In this document: positions 50,444-60,528 of the stretch, piece after piece
Layout of the letters: the number at the start of each line of letters is the position of its first letter
Position numbering within the stretch: position 1 is the stretch's first letter
Origin: Bacillus renqingensis
Lineage (GTDB): Bacteria > Bacillota > Bacilli > Bacillales > Cytobacillaceae
Direction of reading: 5' to 3'
DNA length: 64,000 nucleotides
Assembly: GCF_016464375.1 (NCBI RefSeq)
Contig: NZ_JADDIU010000001.1
Coordinates: 186,001-250,000, forward strand
Notes under the pieces: model-generated
The model's database searches: none
Seen by the model: the letters and a program-made list of their open reading frames with translations, nothing else
Told to the model about the DNA's origin: nothing
Translations under genes and position numbers: made by a program

Positions 50444-51375
50444 GTTAGTTCCACTCCCTTCGTGATTTCCATAAAGACATCCTCTAGATTAGTTTCGATT
50501 TCTGAAAAGCTGACAATTGCCAGATTCTGTAATAACGCCATTTTTAATAATTGAACTTGATCTTCAGCGTCACCGCTATAGATAAATTGAAGTGAATGAC
50601 CATCCTCTCTCTTAACCAATCCGCTTACCATTGGTTGATCCTCAAAAAAACGGACGGCCTCGTCCAAACCATGCTGAAGTTTAACAACAATCAACTTTTC
50701 TCCTTTAAGCCGCTGCTGAATCTCTGATACCGATCCTTGCGCCACTAGCCTTCCCTGATCAATAATGCCAATCGTATCACACATTTCCGCTAGTTCCGGC
50801 AGGATATGCGAGGAGATTAATATCGTTTTTCCCATGTTCTTTAATTCTTTTAAGATCTCTCTCATTTCCACTCTGGCTCTCGGATCAAGACCTGATGCAG
50901 GCTCATCGAGAATGAGCACCTCCGGGTCATGAATTAACGATCTTGCGAGGCAAAGCCGTTGCTTCATTCCCCTTGAAAGTATATCAACATAGGAATCTTG
51001 TTTATCGGTTAAATTGACTAATTCCAGCAACTGAGGAATTAATTTATTTCGTTCGCTTTGGCTAATGCCGTAACTCGCCCCATAAAAGTCTAAATATTCC
51101 ACCGTTTTCAGCTGGTCATAGACTCCAAAGAAATCCGGCATATAGCCAATCTGGCTTCTGACTGCCTTTGGTTCCGAACGAATATTGAAGCCATTAATAT
51201 AAGCCGTTCCGGAGCTAGGCGAAAGCAATGTCGCTAAGATAGAAAACGTCGTTGACTTGCCTGCACCGTTTTGACCGACAAAGCCAAAGACTGTACCTTT
51301 GTCAATTGTCAAATTTAAACAATCGAGGGCGGTAAATTTTCCGTACTGTTTTGTTAAGTCAATGATTTCAATCAT
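50440..51375 (-). CDS. ABC transporter ATP-binding protein
   Basis: 311 residues. Walker A GQNGAGKST (34-42), signature LSRGMKQRL, Walker B VLILDEPASGLD and an H-loop SSHILPEL are intact. It is the CcmA/GldA-like class that works with ABC-2 permeases. Its ATG overlaps the stop of the upstream gene by four bases. Confidence 0.9.
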   Translation of the reverse strand: MIEIIDLTKQYGKFTALDCLNLTIDKGTVFGFVGQNGAGKSTTFSILATLLSPSSGTAYINGFNIRSEPKAVRSQIGYMPDFFGVYDQLKTVEYLDFYGASYGISQSERNKLIPQLLELVNLTDKQDSYVDILSRGMKQRLCLARSLIHDPEVLILDEPASGLDPRARVEMREILKELKNMGKTILISSHILPELAEMCDTIGIIDQGRLVAQGSVSEIQQRLKGEKLIVVKLQHGLDEAVRFFEDQPMVSGLVKREDGHSLQFIYSGDAEDQVQLLKMALLQNLAIVSFSEIETNLEDVFMEITKGVELT

Positions 51376-53750
51376 GGGTTGATTTCCCCCTTTAATGAGA
51401 GCGAAGGCATCTTTATTTCCGGGTCGCCCTGTCCCGATTTAACCATTTTGATCAAAATGGTTCCCTCTGATGAAATGAACTGATCTACATCTTTCTGTAT
51501 CAATGTATGGTTGTTGGATAAAGGGATATATTGGCCCGATTTGTGGTTCAGCAAAGAATAACTGACATTTCTTCCGTACCAAGTGATCTTTAATTCATGC
51601 AGCCTCAGGCTTTTTTCTCGTAAGCTCTTTGGCAGCTCTAGAGAATAATCATACTCCCCATCATCAAGTTCCAGCCTCGTGTTGGCTGCACCTCGTTCCC
51701 ACTCACTCAAGACCGCCCCACGAATCGGCTTTATTTCACTCCGCAACAAATCATGCTTAATCGTAAAACTTCCGGTGAAATTTGGTTCTAAGTCCAGCGT
51801 TTGATAGATTAGAGTCAATGGCTTGCGCACTTCGTGTTTTCCTTTTATATCTGCTTTGATAACAGAACTTTTCGTATAGCCAAATAGAATCGGCTTCTCT
51901 TTCGTTTGCGAATTGCTGTACAAATATTCGATGGCACTATACTCCATTTTTTGCCGTTTTAATTTATCAAGATCCTGATTGGAATTTGGCGTAGAATAGT
52001 TATTTCCTGAAGTATAGGGTCTTGCCAAGTAATCCTGCTGTAATGTTTGATTGACTTTCAAGCTTTCACCGCTTTTTAACGACCCTAAGTTTATCTTGTT
52101 CGTACCGCTCCAAATGTATAATTCTTCAAAATCATAAGGAAAATGATTGACAATTTCCCCCGTCAGTTTTTTATTCTTATAGATCAGGTTGTTCTCAAAC
52201 CCGCCTATATTTTGTTTAGCAGCCTGCCCAAAATAGGTTCTGTTGGACCAATACTCCACATTTGGAAATGTCACACTGCTGGATTTCCGTCCGTTTTCGA
52301 GCACCGCAAAGCGTCTTCCGTCATTTACAGTCGTCAGCGAATCCCCTGGCACTCCATGGAAATCCCCATTTGAAAAGTCAACCACATAATTGCCTCCGGT
52401 ATTGGAAAGGAAACTAACCGCTTCATAACCCGTTAATTGGTTATTTTCAGCCTTGTAGATTCCCATTTGGTTCAGCTGCGGTTTAGCAATTCGGTCCTTC
52501 GCCCCGATGGCAAAAATGCCTGCTGATGAAATAACCGCCAAACCGAGAATAACCCACCAGGCGTGCTCGCGCTTATCAAGCCGTTTTAATAAAACATAGA
52601 GGAATGGGGCAATCAGAAGTAAATAAATGACCAGCATCAAACTTATTTGTCCTAAAGAAAAATGGGCTGATGTAAAATATTCATTGACCTCGGCAAATTC
52701 ACTAAACAACATCTCATACGGGTTAGAATTACCGTTTTGACTTTGTAATTTAGCGGAACCGGAAACAATCAAACGATCAGCAAACCATTGCCCATAACCA
52801 TTCCACGAAGAGAGCGGCTCATCGCCTAATGAAAAAGCCGTTTGCCAGATTTCCCCGGCACCATAGCCCTTGTGTACGACCGCAGGTAAATCCCCGCTCT
52901 TAATCACGATATCTGCTTGCTTATCTATCTTCCCGATAAAAAAAGGAATTTGCCGCATCGGCGGTTTCTTTCCTCCCGTTTGAAAAAACTTCGTATCAGC
53001 CAAAACCTCTTGATCTGCTTTCATTGGCAAAATAGGAGTTAGACTTCCATAGGCTGCAGCGGCGTTTGGGGCAGCCCCGACAATTAAGTGACCCCCATTT
53101 TGAACCCATTTCAAAATTGCATCCTGCTGAGGTTTCTTCAGCTTTGCGATCGAAAATTCATCAATCAATAAGTAATCAAGGCTGTTAAGACCAAGTTCAT
53201 CCTCGGGTACCATTTCCTCTGAAAGCACGAGTGGTTCAACTGAACTTGCCGGCAATACCTTCAGCTCTTTTAGCCGATCAGCATCCTCGCTTAACATTCC
53301 TACGGTTTGTCCTTCAGGGTCGATAATTTTCGGTTTTAAAATTTTATCACCCACAAAGCCTTGTTCGTTGTGATCCTTCCAGCTGCCTTTATATAGAAAG
53401 ATTGTTTGTTTTATTTGCCTACTGTTGTAATAATCTTCGGAATATGCCGGCAATGAAACAGAGTATGTCTTCTTACTTCCTTTTGGTACATCGATAGCCA
53501 ACACCTTTGCACCGCTCGTATTATAAGAAGCGGAAAAATTAAACAGGAGATCACCGACAAAATCCTGACCGCTATTTTCAATCGTTACTTGAACTGGAAA
53601 GCCGCGTCCGCTCTTCACCTTTCCGTTAAAACCTTCTTTGACAGATATTTTTATCGGGCTAGAGGCAGCCATAGCCGGCTGAACAGCATGCCCAACAAGA
53701 AAAAGTGAACATAAAACGATAAATAAAACCTTTGTCCTAAGCAAATTCAT
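51372..53750 (-). CDS. Exported membrane protein with Ig-like and amidotransferase-like domains
   Basis: 792 residues, first gene of the accessory operon. A signal peptide ends at AMA-AS (about residue 28). An N-terminal beta domain (GRGFPVQVTIENSGQDFVGDLL) is of the kind seen in adhesion-like proteins. The next segment (about 125-330; LNSLDYLLIDEF, LKWVQNGGHLIVGA) looks like a class I amidotransferase fold without a visible catalytic cysteine, as in the DUF4350/GldG group. Two helices (about 365-410) are followed by a large beta-rich C-terminal part. GldG-like proteins partner with ABC exporters, so it probably works with the next two genes. AGGGGG precedes the ATG. Confidence 0.7.
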   Translation of the reverse strand: MNLLRTKVLFIVLCSLFLVGHAVQPAMAASSPIKISVKEGFNGKVKSGRGFPVQVTIENSGQDFVGDLLFNFSASYNTSGAKVLAIDVPKGSKKTYSVSLPAYSEDYYNSRQIKQTIFLYKGSWKDHNEQGFVGDKILKPKIIDPEGQTVGMLSEDADRLKELKVLPASSVEPLVLSEEMVPEDELGLNSLDYLLIDEFSIAKLKKPQQDAILKWVQNGGHLIVGAAPNAAAAYGSLTPILPMKADQEVLADTKFFQTGGKKPPMRQIPFFIGKIDKQADIVIKSGDLPAVVHKGYGAGEIWQTAFSLGDEPLSSWNGYGQWFADRLIVSGSAKLQSQNGNSNPYEMLFSEFAEVNEYFTSAHFSLGQISLMLVIYLLLIAPFLYVLLKRLDKREHAWWVILGLAVISSAGIFAIGAKDRIAKPQLNQMGIYKAENNQLTGYEAVSFLSNTGGNYVVDFSNGDFHGVPGDSLTTVNDGRRFAVLENGRKSSSVTFPNVEYWSNRTYFGQAAKQNIGGFENNLIYKNKKLTGEIVNHFPYDFEELYIWSGTNKINLGSLKSGESLKVNQTLQQDYLARPYTSGNNYSTPNSNQDLDKLKRQKMEYSAIEYLYSNSQTKEKPILFGYTKSSVIKADIKGKHEVRKPLTLIYQTLDLEPNFTGSFTIKHDLLRSEIKPIRGAVLSEWERGAANTRLELDDGEYDYSLELPKSLREKSLRLHELKITWYGRNVSYSLLNHKSGQYIPLSNNHTLIQKDVDQFISSEGTILIKMVKSGQGDPEIKMPSLSLKGEINP

Positions 53751-53895
53751 TCCCCCTAAAAAACCTAACTAGTAACTAGACGAAAATTTTCCCTTTTATA
53801 CTACATTCTTTTTCTAAAATTTTTAAAAAAATAGCCTTTTCCCCTTTGGTTGAATTTTACACAATCACTAATAAAAAGCAATATTATTTTTTTCA

Positions 53896-53930
53896 AAACA
53901 AAACAGCAGCAAACTGCTGCTGTTTTGTTT
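53896..53930 (-). terminator. Terminator of ftsY
   Basis: AAACAAAACAGCAGC (53896-53910) and GCTGCTGTTTTGTTT (53916-53930) are 15-base perfect complements around AAACT. The stem includes the first bases of the ftsY stop codon. It separates smc-ftsY from the accessory operon, which should have its own promoter in the 53751-53895 gap; I see only weak candidates there. Confidence 0.85.
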
Positions 53931-54918
53931 ATGCTTCTGCTTTTTCCACCTGCTCGGGAAATAAACCATAGACATATTTTTCGGCATCAAATTCCTGCAG
54001 ATCATCCATTCCTTCACCAAGGCCGACAAACTTCACCGGGATATTTAATTCTTTGCGAATCGCCAGCACAATCCCGCCTTTCGCTGTTCCGTCTAATTTA
54101 GACAAGACAATCCCGCTGACATTTGTCGCTTCTTTAAACGTTTTGGCCTGAATGAGGGCGTTTTGGCCTGTTGTTGCATCAAGGACAAGCAGCACTTCAT
54201 GCGGTGCCCCCGGAATTTCCCGCTCGATGACACGTTTTACCTTTTCCAGTTCCTTCATGAGGTTCACTTTATTTTGCAGACGACCTGCCGTGTCACAAAG
54301 CAAAATATCGGCTTTGCGCGATTTTGCTGCGGCAACCGCATCAAACATAACGGCCGCAGGATCTGAGCCTTCCGCCTGCTTGATCGTCTCAACGCCGACG
54401 CGATCCCCCCAAACCTCCAGCTGTTCAATTGCACCGGCACGAAACGTATCTCCCGCTGCCAACAACACTTTCTTGCCTTCACTTTTAAACTTGTGGGCCA
54501 GCTTTCCGATCGTCGTTGTTTTTCCAACCCCATTAACCCCAACGAATAAAATAACCGTCAGCCCATCCTGTTGGACATTTAAAGCAGAGGAAAGTTCCTC
54601 ACCGGAATTGTAAATATCAACAAGCTTTTCGGAGATGACGCTTTGGACTTCCTGTGGGTCTTGAATTTTACGTCTTTTTACTTCCATTTTCAGCTCATCA
54701 ATCAGCTCCATCACCGTATCAAAACCCACATCGGCCTGAATTAGAATCTCTTCCAATTCCTCAAAAAATTCTTCATCCACTTTCCGGTATCTGGCAATCA
54801 GATCGTTTACTTTACCGGAGAAATTATCCCTTGTTTTCGACAGACCTTCTTTAAACTTTTCTGTCACAGAATCCGCCGATACTGTTAGTTTTTCTTTTAG
54901 TTTCTTAAAAAAACTCAT
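53929..54918 (-). CDS. ftsY: Signal recognition particle receptor FtsY
   Basis: 329 residues, equal to B. subtilis FtsY, without the long acidic A domain of E. coli. It is the membrane-associated SRP receptor GTPase. GVNGVGKTTTIGKLA, DTAGRLQNK, TKLDGTAKGG and GLGEGMDDLQEF motifs are intact. It begins 18 bases after the smc stop codon, the normal smc-ftsY coupling. In most Bacillus the next genes would be ylxM-ffh; here the accessory operon is in between. Confidence 0.98.
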   Translation of the reverse strand: MSFFKKLKEKLTVSADSVTEKFKEGLSKTRDNFSGKVNDLIARYRKVDEEFFEELEEILIQADVGFDTVMELIDELKMEVKRRKIQDPQEVQSVISEKLVDIYNSGEELSSALNVQQDGLTVILFVGVNGVGKTTTIGKLAHKFKSEGKKVLLAAGDTFRAGAIEQLEVWGDRVGVETIKQAEGSDPAAVMFDAVAAAKSRKADILLCDTAGRLQNKVNLMKELEKVKRVIEREIPGAPHEVLLVLDATTGQNALIQAKTFKEATNVSGIVLSKLDGTAKGGIVLAIRKELNIPVKFVGLGEGMDDLQEFDAEKYVYGLFPEQVEKAEA

Positions 54919-54936
54919 GATTTCACTTCCTTCACA

Positions 54937-57900
54937 TTAAGTTTCAATCAGTTCCTTTGTGTCCTCCAGCCGAACAGATACGAGCTTTGAGACGCCCGAC
55001 TCCTGCATCGTCACACCGTACAAGACATCGGCTTCTTCCATCGTCCCTTTGCGATGGGTGATGACGATGAATTGGGTCTCTGTACTATAGCGTTTTAAAT
55101 ATTGACTAAAGCGCTGGACATTCGCCTCATCTAATGCTGCCTCAACCTCGTCAAGGATACAGAATGGAACAGGGCGTACCTTTAAAATCGAAAATAATAA
55201 GGCAATAGCGGTTAAAGCGCGTTCGCCACCTGATAAAAGCCCCAAGTTCTGCAGCTTTTTGCCAGGTGGCTGGGCAACGATTTCAACACCGGTATTCAAA
55301 ATATCCTCCGGTTCCGTCAAAATCAAATCTGCCCGGCCACCGCCGAAAAGGGCACGAAAAACAGGTTCAAAGTGCTCGCGAATCCCAGTAAACGTTTGTT
55401 TAAATCGTTTTTTCATTTCCCCGTCCATCTCTTCGATAACCTGAAAAAGGGTATCCTTTGCTTCCTGGAGGTCGTTTTTTTGTTCTGTTAAAAACTCATA
55501 GCGTTCAGAAACGCGCTCATACTCTTCGATTGCCCCTAGATTGACATTCCCCAGTTCATCAATGGCCAGCTTGATCAGCTTGACCTTTTTGCGGGCTTCT
55601 TCGACAGGGACCGTTAGTGGGAATTGCTCCTTTGCTCCATCAAATGACAATAAGTATTCTTCCCTTAAGCGGGCAAGCCGGTTTTCCAATTCCACATCCA
55701 ATCGATTCACTTTCACTTCTTCATCCTTTAACACAACCGTCATGCCTTTATGAAGCCGGCGCGTTTCCTTGGCTTCCCTTTCGATATGTTCCAAGCGGTC
55801 TTGGAGCTCTAGGCGCTCCTGCCTTCTCGAGGTAATCAATGTTAAAGTTGCTTCTTTATCCTGCTGCTTTCTTTTAGCAGCCGCTTCTAATTGTGCCTCT
55901 CCCGATGAACTGTTGGTCATTTCCGATGATAAAAGATTAAGATCCTCGGTAAGGATCGCTAATCTTTGCTCATTCTCTTGTAAATCATTCTTGATTAAAG
56001 TTAACCGCTCTTTTGTCAGAACAAACTGTTCATTTTTAGAGGCAAGCTCCACCTTAAGCTCATTCAGCTCAGTGGTCAGCTCCTCTTTTGACGTGAGATT
56101 GTTTGTCTTTTGCTCTGTCAGATTCATAATTTGCTGATCAAGTTCGGCGATTTTAGTTTTATAGGCGGCCAATGCACTCGTAATCGCTGCTTTTCTTTTG
56201 GTTAAGGTATCAATATCATCTGAAAATTGTCCTTTTTCAAGATCATAGATCGCTAACCGTTCATTAATATTTTTTTCTTCTAACTCGGCCTCGCGAAGGT
56301 CTCCCTTTAAAGCTTGTTCTGACAGCCTTAACTCTTCACCCGTCTTACGCATCATTTCAAGCTCTGATTCCGCTATTCGGACGTCCTCCTTTAAGGTCTT
56401 GACCGTTTGCTCAAGGGCCGACGTTTTTTCCTCCATGATCACAAGCTTTTGTTTTAACTCCTCGAGTTCACCTTTTCTTGTTAATAAAGAAGACGTTTTT
56501 TGTTTCACTGCTCCACCTGTCATCGAACCGCCGGGATTGACAACATCACCATCAAGGGTCACGAACCGCACGCGGTATTGAAGAATCGCAGCTAATTCAT
56601 TTGCGCCTTTTAGGTCTTTTGTAATGATGACGCTCCCTAATAGGTTGTTCATCACTTCCGCATACTTTGTATCAAACTGAACAAGACTGACGGCCGTGCC
56701 AATAAATGACCGGTGGCTCTGTACCGCAGCAAGCTGCGTTCCAGACAATGACCGTCCCCTCATCACACTAAGTGGTAAAAACGTCGCCCTGCCAAATGAA
56801 TGCTGTTTTAAATAGTGGATGGCTGCACGTCCATGTTCCTCCGTATCGACCACGATATGCTGTAAGGCACCGCCAAGAGCGGTTTCAATCGCCGTGCTAT
56901 ATTCTTTTGGGACATGGATGAGTTCAGCAACAGCCCCCTCAATCCCTTGCAGCTTATTACCACGAGCCTTCAATACTTCCTTTACACCTTGGTAGAAGCC
57001 CGAGTAATCCTCTTCCAATTCTTCAAGCATCTCAATTCTCGATTTGGCCTGCTGCACAAGTTGATAGGCTTGATATAAAGTCTTTTCTTGTTTTTGATAA
57101 TGATTTTTGAGTGTTTCAAGCTTACGCTGCTGCTGGCGATAGCCTGCCACTTGATCAGCTAATTTTTGACCGATTTCTTCGACAGCGGCTTGAATGTCAG
57201 ACTTTCTCTTCTCCACCTTTTTCCGCTCTTGAAGAAATTTTTCATTTTCCTCATCAAGGCGGACACTTTTTCTTTCTTGCTGCTGGAATTGTTCTTCGAT
57301 ATACTTCAATTCATTTCTGGCAGTTGCTTGCTCGTTTAACAGCTCGATATATTCACTTTTTAAGGCGTCAATTTTTTCATCCATATTTTCGCCAAATAAT
57401 TGCAGCTTGTCCTGTTTTTCCTTTACTAGTAATCGCAGCTGCTGCACTTGTTCATCAAGCTGGCCAACTGAATGGGCTAGAGAATCGCGATTTTTTTGTA
57501 ACTGGCCAATCTTTTCTGTTACCTCCGCAATATTCATTTTAAGCTGTTCTTTATTCTGCCCCGCATTTTTCCGTCGTTCCTTTAAAACCTCCTTGCGGCC
57601 TTCAAGCTTTTCAAGTTCTTCGCTTGCATGCAGCAGGACATTCTGCAGTTCTGTAATAGACTCATCTAAGGCCGCTATTTGGTCTCTCGTCTCGACTATT
57701 TTTGCTTCCTTCAACTGCAGTTCGCTGGAAAGCCTTATCTCCTCTTGTTGATGCTCTTCCAGCTGTTTGGAAAGGTCTTCCCATTTCTGATTTAATTCTT
57801 CGATTTCAAAAACGGTTAAAGCCACCTCGAATTTTTCAAGCTCTTCTTTTTTTTCGATAAATTCTTTTGCCATGGAGGCTTGTATTTTTAACGGCTCTAC

Positions 57901-58503
57901 TTGGCTTTCCAGCTCATGAAGGATATCATGGACGCGATTTAAGTTTTCTTGTGTTTCTGCTAATTTTACTTCGGCCTTTTTCTTGCGATTTTTATATTTT
58001 AATACCCCTGCAGCCTCTTCAAAAATGGTCCGGCGGTCCTCAGCTTTACTATTTAAGATTTCCTCCACTTTTCCTTGACTGATAATCGAAAATGCCTCCC
58101 GGCCAAGTCCGGAATCCATAAATAGGTCGACAATGTCCTTTAGTCTGCACGGTTGTTTATTAATTAAATATTCACTTTCTCCGGAACGGGAAACCCTTCT
58201 TGTTACACTTACTTCATTGTAATCGATGGCGAGGCCTTGATCCTCATTATCAAGCGTTAATGTAACTTCAGCAAAATTAAGCGCTCGTCTCGTATCACTG
58301 CCGGCAAAAATGATGTCCTCCATTTTACTGCCTCTGAGAGATTTGGCGGATTGCTCCCCCAATACCCAGCGGATGGCATCGGTAATATTGCTTTTTCCAC
58401 TCCCATTCGGTCCAACTACCGCTGTTACACCGGTCACAAAATCGACACCGATTCGATCAGCAAACGATTTAAAGCCGATAATGTCTAACCGTTTTAAAAA
58501 CAT
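54937..58503 (-). CDS. smc: Chromosome segregation ATPase Smc
   Basis: 1188 residues, normal size. With ScpA and ScpB it forms bacterial condensin. Walker A GPNGSGKSNI (31-40), two long coiled coils (about 170-500 and 680-1030), a hinge in between (about 510-660, with GDVVNPGGSMTGG) and the C-terminal signature LSGGERALTAIAL and FCILDEVEAALDEANV Walker B. It starts 57 bases after rnc. Confidence 0.98.
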   Translation of the reverse strand: MFLKRLDIIGFKSFADRIGVDFVTGVTAVVGPNGSGKSNITDAIRWVLGEQSAKSLRGSKMEDIIFAGSDTRRALNFAEVTLTLDNEDQGLAIDYNEVSVTRRVSRSGESEYLINKQPCRLKDIVDLFMDSGLGREAFSIISQGKVEEILNSKAEDRRTIFEEAAGVLKYKNRKKKAEVKLAETQENLNRVHDILHELESQVEPLKIQASMAKEFIEKKEELEKFEVALTVFEIEELNQKWEDLSKQLEEHQQEEIRLSSELQLKEAKIVETRDQIAALDESITELQNVLLHASEELEKLEGRKEVLKERRKNAGQNKEQLKMNIAEVTEKIGQLQKNRDSLAHSVGQLDEQVQQLRLLVKEKQDKLQLFGENMDEKIDALKSEYIELLNEQATARNELKYIEEQFQQQERKSVRLDEENEKFLQERKKVEKRKSDIQAAVEEIGQKLADQVAGYRQQQRKLETLKNHYQKQEKTLYQAYQLVQQAKSRIEMLEELEEDYSGFYQGVKEVLKARGNKLQGIEGAVAELIHVPKEYSTAIETALGGALQHIVVDTEEHGRAAIHYLKQHSFGRATFLPLSVMRGRSLSGTQLAAVQSHRSFIGTAVSLVQFDTKYAEVMNNLLGSVIITKDLKGANELAAILQYRVRFVTLDGDVVNPGGSMTGGAVKQKTSSLLTRKGELEELKQKLVIMEEKTSALEQTVKTLKEDVRIAESELEMMRKTGEELRLSEQALKGDLREAELEEKNINERLAIYDLEKGQFSDDIDTLTKRKAAITSALAAYKTKIAELDQQIMNLTEQKTNNLTSKEELTTELNELKVELASKNEQFVLTKERLTLIKNDLQENEQRLAILTEDLNLLSSEMTNSSSGEAQLEAAAKRKQQDKEATLTLITSRRQERLELQDRLEHIEREAKETRRLHKGMTVVLKDEEVKVNRLDVELENRLARLREEYLLSFDGAKEQFPLTVPVEEARKKVKLIKLAIDELGNVNLGAIEEYERVSERYEFLTEQKNDLQEAKDTLFQVIEEMDGEMKKRFKQTFTGIREHFEPVFRALFGGGRADLILTEPEDILNTGVEIVAQPPGKKLQNLGLLSGGERALTAIALLFSILKVRPVPFCILDEVEAALDEANVQRFSQYLKRYSTETQFIVITHRKGTMEEADVLYGVTMQESGVSKLVSVRLEDTKELIET

Positions 58504-58559
58504 TCCTTTATCCTCTCCCTAAATGCTAAGGAATTGCTTCTCCCAAACATTTGTCCATT

Positions 58560-59300
58560 CTAAGTTGTTTTTGTTTTCAATACTGATAGGGCCTTTTGGG
58601 CAGCATGTTGTTCTGCTTCTTTTTTTGACTTGCCCGTTCCAACTCCTAATTCCTTGCCATTTAAGGTCACTCTGGAGATAAATTCCTTACTGTGAGCTGG
58701 CCCTTTTTCTTGAAGAACACGGTATTCGATGACACCCGTCCCATCCCGTTGGATGAGCTCCTGCAATTGGCTTTTGAAATCCATCACATGAGAAAAAGCG
58801 CCGGCATTTATTTTAGGGAAGACGGTTCTTTCTAAGAATCCAATTACCGTATCAATTCCTTGATCTAAGTAAAGAGCGCCAATAAACGCTTCAAAAACGT
58901 CAGCAAGTAATGCCGGCCGCTCCCTTCCACCTGTCATTTCTTCCCCTTTACCAAGCAAGATTAACTTACCAAACCCCAGCTCATTGGCAAAAGAGACGAG
59001 CGAAGGCTCACAGACAATGGCGGCTCGTAATTTCGTTAATTCTCCTTCGGCCATTGTTGGGTATTTTTTGAAAAGGAATTGAGAAACAGTTAGTTCAAGA
59101 ACAGCATCTCCTAAAAATTCAAGCCTTTCATTATCCTCAAAAGGCTTTCTTCGGTGCTCATTCACATATGATGAATGTGTAAAAGCATGTCTTAATAATT
59201 TTTCATCAGCAAATGTAATCCCTATTTGCTGTTGAAAATCTTTAAACTGGCTTTCTTTTGCCCGATTATAAACGTCCTTTTCTTTCCGATTCCAGCGCAT
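58560..59300 (-). CDS. rnc: Ribonuclease III
   Basis: 246 residues from [19 protein letters not shown] lies six bases upstream and the GTG four codons before is within it. It cuts double-stranded RNA in rRNA precursors and mRNA. The RNase III signature is [14 protein letters not shown] and a C-terminal dsRNA-binding domain follows (about 170-246, [30 protein letters not shown]). The order acpP-rnc-smc-ftsY is standard. Confidence 0.97.
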   Translation of the reverse strand: MRWNRKEKDVYNRAKESQFKDFQQQIGITFADEKLLRHAFTHSSYVNEHRRKPFEDNERLEFLGDAVLELTVSQFLFKKYPTMAEGELTKLRAAIVCEPSLVSFANELGFGKLILLGKGEEMTGGRERPALLADVFEAFIGALYLDQGIDTVIGFLERTVFPKINAGAFSHVMDFKSQLQELIQRDGTGVIEYRVLQEKGPAHSKEFISRVTLNGKELGVGTGKSKKEAEQHAAQKALSVLKTKTT

Positions 59301-59372
59301 TAAAGTCTCCACCTTACTTCTAATTTCAGCCTGCTATTGTTAGTTTAAGAAAAACTTCTACAAAACGCAAAG

Positions 59373-59405
59373 AAACTTGGCAGCCAATTAGAATCTGCCA
59401 AGTTT
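59373..59405 (-). terminator. Second hairpin after acpP
   Basis: AAACTTGGCAG (59373-59383) and CTGCCAAGTTT (59395-59405) are perfect complements. It lies 12 bases past the main acpP terminator, so the two are in tandem. Confidence 0.65.
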
Positions 59406-59417
59406 TATTTTACAGAA

Positions 59418-59445
59418 GAAAGCCCCGTTTGCAAACGGAGCTTTC
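59418..59445 (-). terminator. Terminator of the fapR-acpP operon
   Basis: GAAAGCTCCGTTTGC and AAACGGGGCTTTC pair on the minus strand (one wobble), 20 bases past the acpP stop. Confidence 0.85.
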
Positions 59446-59464
59446 ATGAATGATTCTAACGAAT

Positions 59465-59698
59465 TTACTTTTTGCTATTTATGTAGTTCACAGCATCACC
59501 AACTGTGCTAATCTTTTCAGCATCTTCGTCAGAAATTTCCATATCGAACTCATCTTCTAATTCCATTACTAATTCAACGATATCAAGGGAATCAGCACCA
59601 AGATCATCTTTAAATGAAGCCTCAAGGGTCACTTGGGACTCGTCAACACCTAAACGATCAACAATGATCTTTGTTACACGTTCTAATACCTCTGCCAT
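59465..59698 (-). CDS. acpP: Acyl carrier protein
   Basis: 77 residues from [17 protein letters not shown], with GGAGG eight bases upstream; a GTG three codons earlier is inside that site. It carries growing acyl chains on a 4'-phosphopantetheine attached to S37 in [18 protein letters not shown]. Last of the fapR-plsX-fabD-fabG group. Confidence 0.98.
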   Translation of the reverse strand: MAEVLERVTKIIVDRLGVDESQVTLEASFKDDLGADSLDIVELVMELEDEFDMEISDEDAEKISTVGDAVNYINSKK

Positions 59699-59784
59699 GC
59701 TCTTCACCTCCCCTCAAGCTATTATAGTGGATTACAGCTAAATAATACAGGCAAAAACATAAAGCACCGCTTTTAGCCTTCAAT

Positions 59785-60528
59785 TTACATGACCATCCCA
59801 CCGTCGATATGCAGTGTTTGACCTGTTATATAAGCGGCATCATCCGAGGCAAGAAACGCTGCCGCCTTGGCTACATCTTTAGCTTCACCAAAACGGGCTA
59901 ACGGAATTTGCTTTAACATTTCGGCTCTCACATGATCCGGTAACGTATCCGTCATATCTGTTGTGATGAAACCAGGTGCAAGGGCATTGACCGTAATATT
60001 TCGAGAGGCGAGTTCTCTTGCTGTAGTTTTGGTCAACCCAATCACTCCCGCCTTGGCTGCGACATAGTTTGCCTGACCAGGGTTACCACTGACACCGACA
60101 ATCGAAGCAATATTAATAATTCTCCCGTTTCGCTGCTTCATCATCTGCCTTGTTACCGCTTTTGTCACTAAGAATACCCCTTTTAGGTTAATATTAATGA
60201 CCTGATCCCATTCCTCTTCTTTCATCCTCATTAATAAATTATCCTTTGTAATGCCGGCATTATTAACGAGGATATCAAGCCGGCCAAAATAATCGATGGT
60301 CGTTTTCACCATTTCTGCCACCGCATTAGCATCCGATACATTACATTGGATCGCAAAGGCATCCTTTCCAAGCTGCTTGATTTCATCCACTACTTCACTT
60401 GCCTTCGCTTCACTGCCGGCAAAATTAACCGCTACATTTACACCTTGGCTTGCCAGCTCAAGGGCGATTTCCCGGCCGATTCCCCGGGATGCCCCCGTTA
60501 CTAAAGCGGTTTTTCCTGCTAAACTCAT
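59785..60528 (-). CDS. fabG: 3-oxoacyl-ACP reductase FabG
   Basis: 247 residues. NADPH-dependent reduction of beta-ketoacyl-ACP. TGASRGIG (11-18) binds the cofactor; the catalytic triad is S142, Y155 and K159 (ANYVAAKAG); NNAG is at 89-92. Its ATG overlaps the fabD stop by four bases. Confidence 0.97.
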   Translation of the reverse strand: MSLAGKTALVTGASRGIGREIALELASQGVNVAVNFAGSEAKASEVVDEIKQLGKDAFAIQCNVSDANAVAEMVKTTIDYFGRLDILVNNAGITKDNLLMRMKEEEWDQVININLKGVFLVTKAVTRQMMKQRNGRIINIASIVGVSGNPGQANYVAAKAGVIGLTKTTARELASRNITVNALAPGFITTDMTDTLPDHVRAEMLKQIPLARFGEAKDVAKAAAFLASDDAAYITGQTLHIDGGMVM

